NCBI GenBank assembly: GCA_040507985.1
Contig: JBEVNR010000057.1
Span: forward strand, 26,230-90,229
Direction of reading: 5' to 3'
DNA length: 64,000 bases
From: JBEVNR01 sp040507985
Lineage (GTDB): Bacteria; Pseudomonadota; Alphaproteobacteria; Rickettsiales; UBA6187
Shown: piece after piece, positions 30,001-31,640 of the stretch
Layout: every line of letters starts with the position of its first letter
How positions within the stretch are numbered: position 1 is the first letter of the stretch
The notes under the pieces: model-generated
Told to the model about the DNA's origin: nothing
Database searches by the model: none
Seen by the model: only the letters and a program-made list of their open reading frames with translations
Position numbers and translations under genes: made by a program

Positions 30001-31640
30001 CGCTGCGATCCTTCCAGCACAATACCTTATCGCCTTCCGTCGCCGCCGTCGCGCAGTCGGCGGACGAGGAAAGCGAACCGGATTGGCTCGCGTCGAGCCA
30101 CAATTGCAATCCCGCGCACTCGCCGTTCGGGCACGGCTCTTCGTCGAGCGGCGTCACGTCCCACCGCTCGGCGAAATATTGTTGCAGCGTGGTTTGCTCG
30201 TTGATCGTGAGCACCCGGTCGTAGACGGCGACTTCCGCGATATCGCCCGCCCAATAGGGGCTTGCGGGATTGCCTTCGGTAAAACCGCCGAGCGCGAAGG
30301 GTTTCGAGCTGGCGTACGGCGCGCTATTGTCGTCGCCCTCCCCGACCGGCATGCCGTTTAAATAGGTTTCAAAGTCGCCGCTGACGCTGCCGCCGAACGA
30401 CGCCTCAAACACGTACATTTGCCCTGCCTTGACGGCGCCGAACCCTTGAACGTTCCAGTTTTGCGCTCCCCCGCGCGCATAGGCCGCCCCCGGAGTGAAC
30501 GCGGCGCCGAGCGTCGAGTTCCAGCTTAGCTGGATGTTTGAGCCTTTGGAAAGCGGGCCGGCGCAACATAGCGCCGCGTTGGGCGAAGCCGTTCCCGCCG
30601 CCACCACGTAATAATGCCAGTCGTCTTGGTTGGGAACAGTCGCGTTTTGCAATATGTTCGCCGTGCCGTTAAATCGCACCACGGCATTGTTGCCGGCTTT
30701 CGCAACGGAAGGCGAGGCGGCGGCGGAAGGCGACGACAAATGCCGCGCGTTCACGCTTTTATCTTTCCACAGATCCGCCCCCTGCCCCAGCTTCATGCCG
30801 GCGGCGAGCGCGGTTTTTCCGTCTCCGGTAATGTCTTTGGCGTCGTACCACACCACCAACCCGTCGGAGATGCCGGCCGGTCCTTGGTCTTTTTCCACCG
30901 CGACGGAAATGCCCCAGCGGTTACCCATGTCGGCTTCAATTTTTAAGCGTTCGTCGTCGCTGACGAAACGGTTATACAGCGCGATCTCCCCGATATGGCC
31001 GTTATAGTAATCGCTTTTGAGCGTCGAATTTCCCCACGTGCCCACGTAAATCGGCACGTCTTCGTTGACCGCCACGAGCGACACATTATTCACCGCCTGC
31101 CGCTTGCCGCTTAAAAACACGTGCGGCGCGGTGCCGTTCCACGAGACGGAATAAATAAGCGGTTTGCCGTTCGTGTCGGGGTGCGCGTAATTATTGACGG
31201 TCGTCGTAAAGCGCAAGCCCAGCGGAGAAGCGGCGTTGGCCGTCGAATCCATAAATAAGCGGAACGGCGCGGCGGTCGCGGCTGCGGCGCGTCCTTTAGC
31301 CAGCAGTGTGCCGTTGCTTCCGGCCGCCGGCTTAGCCACGACGAACACGCTGTAACGTCCGCCCTTGGTGGCTTTCAGGCTAAGCCCGTCTATCGTCGTC
31401 GCGTCGGCGTTAAAGCGAAAATAATCGTGAACGCCGTCGAAATACACGGCCTCCCTGCCGTTGATCGCGCCCGTATCAGCTTCCGGCGCGCCGAACCCGT
31501 AAAGCGGATTACCCTTGTTACTCGCGTCGCGCCAATAGCCGACATTGTCGCCGTCGCCGGCTTCGGTGGTGATATTTTCGTCGGTGAATAACGGTTTATA
31601 TTGCGTGTCCACCGCGTTCGACCAGTTGACGATGCCGTCG
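1..31640 (-). repeat. Tandem array of 43 visible LamG/concanavalin A-like repeats, ~748 bp period
   Basis: Each unit has a W-x-D-K-S-G anchor. On the plus strand the anchors lie near 95, 845, 1570, 2333, 3079, 3835, 4588, 5342, 6065, 6817, 7600, 8390, 9148, 9897, 10705, 11485, 12200, 13055, 13793, 14590, 15313, 16075, 16822, 17548, 18249, 19002, 19741, 20454, 21195, 21860, 22549, 23263, 24059, 24820, 25474, 26209, 26999, 27712, 28487, 29239, 30009, 30762 and 31528. Spacing is 654-855 bp, mean 748. A unit reads roughly GLKLWLDANDPYC, WRDKSGNGNDA, a variable core with FDGTDDYL, G-x-I-A-E-x-x-x-Y-N-R, then E-x-Y-L-x-x-K-W-G-I and a second Cys. This is the bacterial LamG-like jelly-roll pattern, with one Cys near each end of many units. 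Units have diverged in sequence but kept the frame. Confidence 0.9.

Noticed and set aside
1..31640. CRISPR or minisatellite explanation for the repeated DNA
   Set aside because: The period is about 748 bp, units are diverged but in frame and protein-coding, and there are no short identical repeats with spacers.
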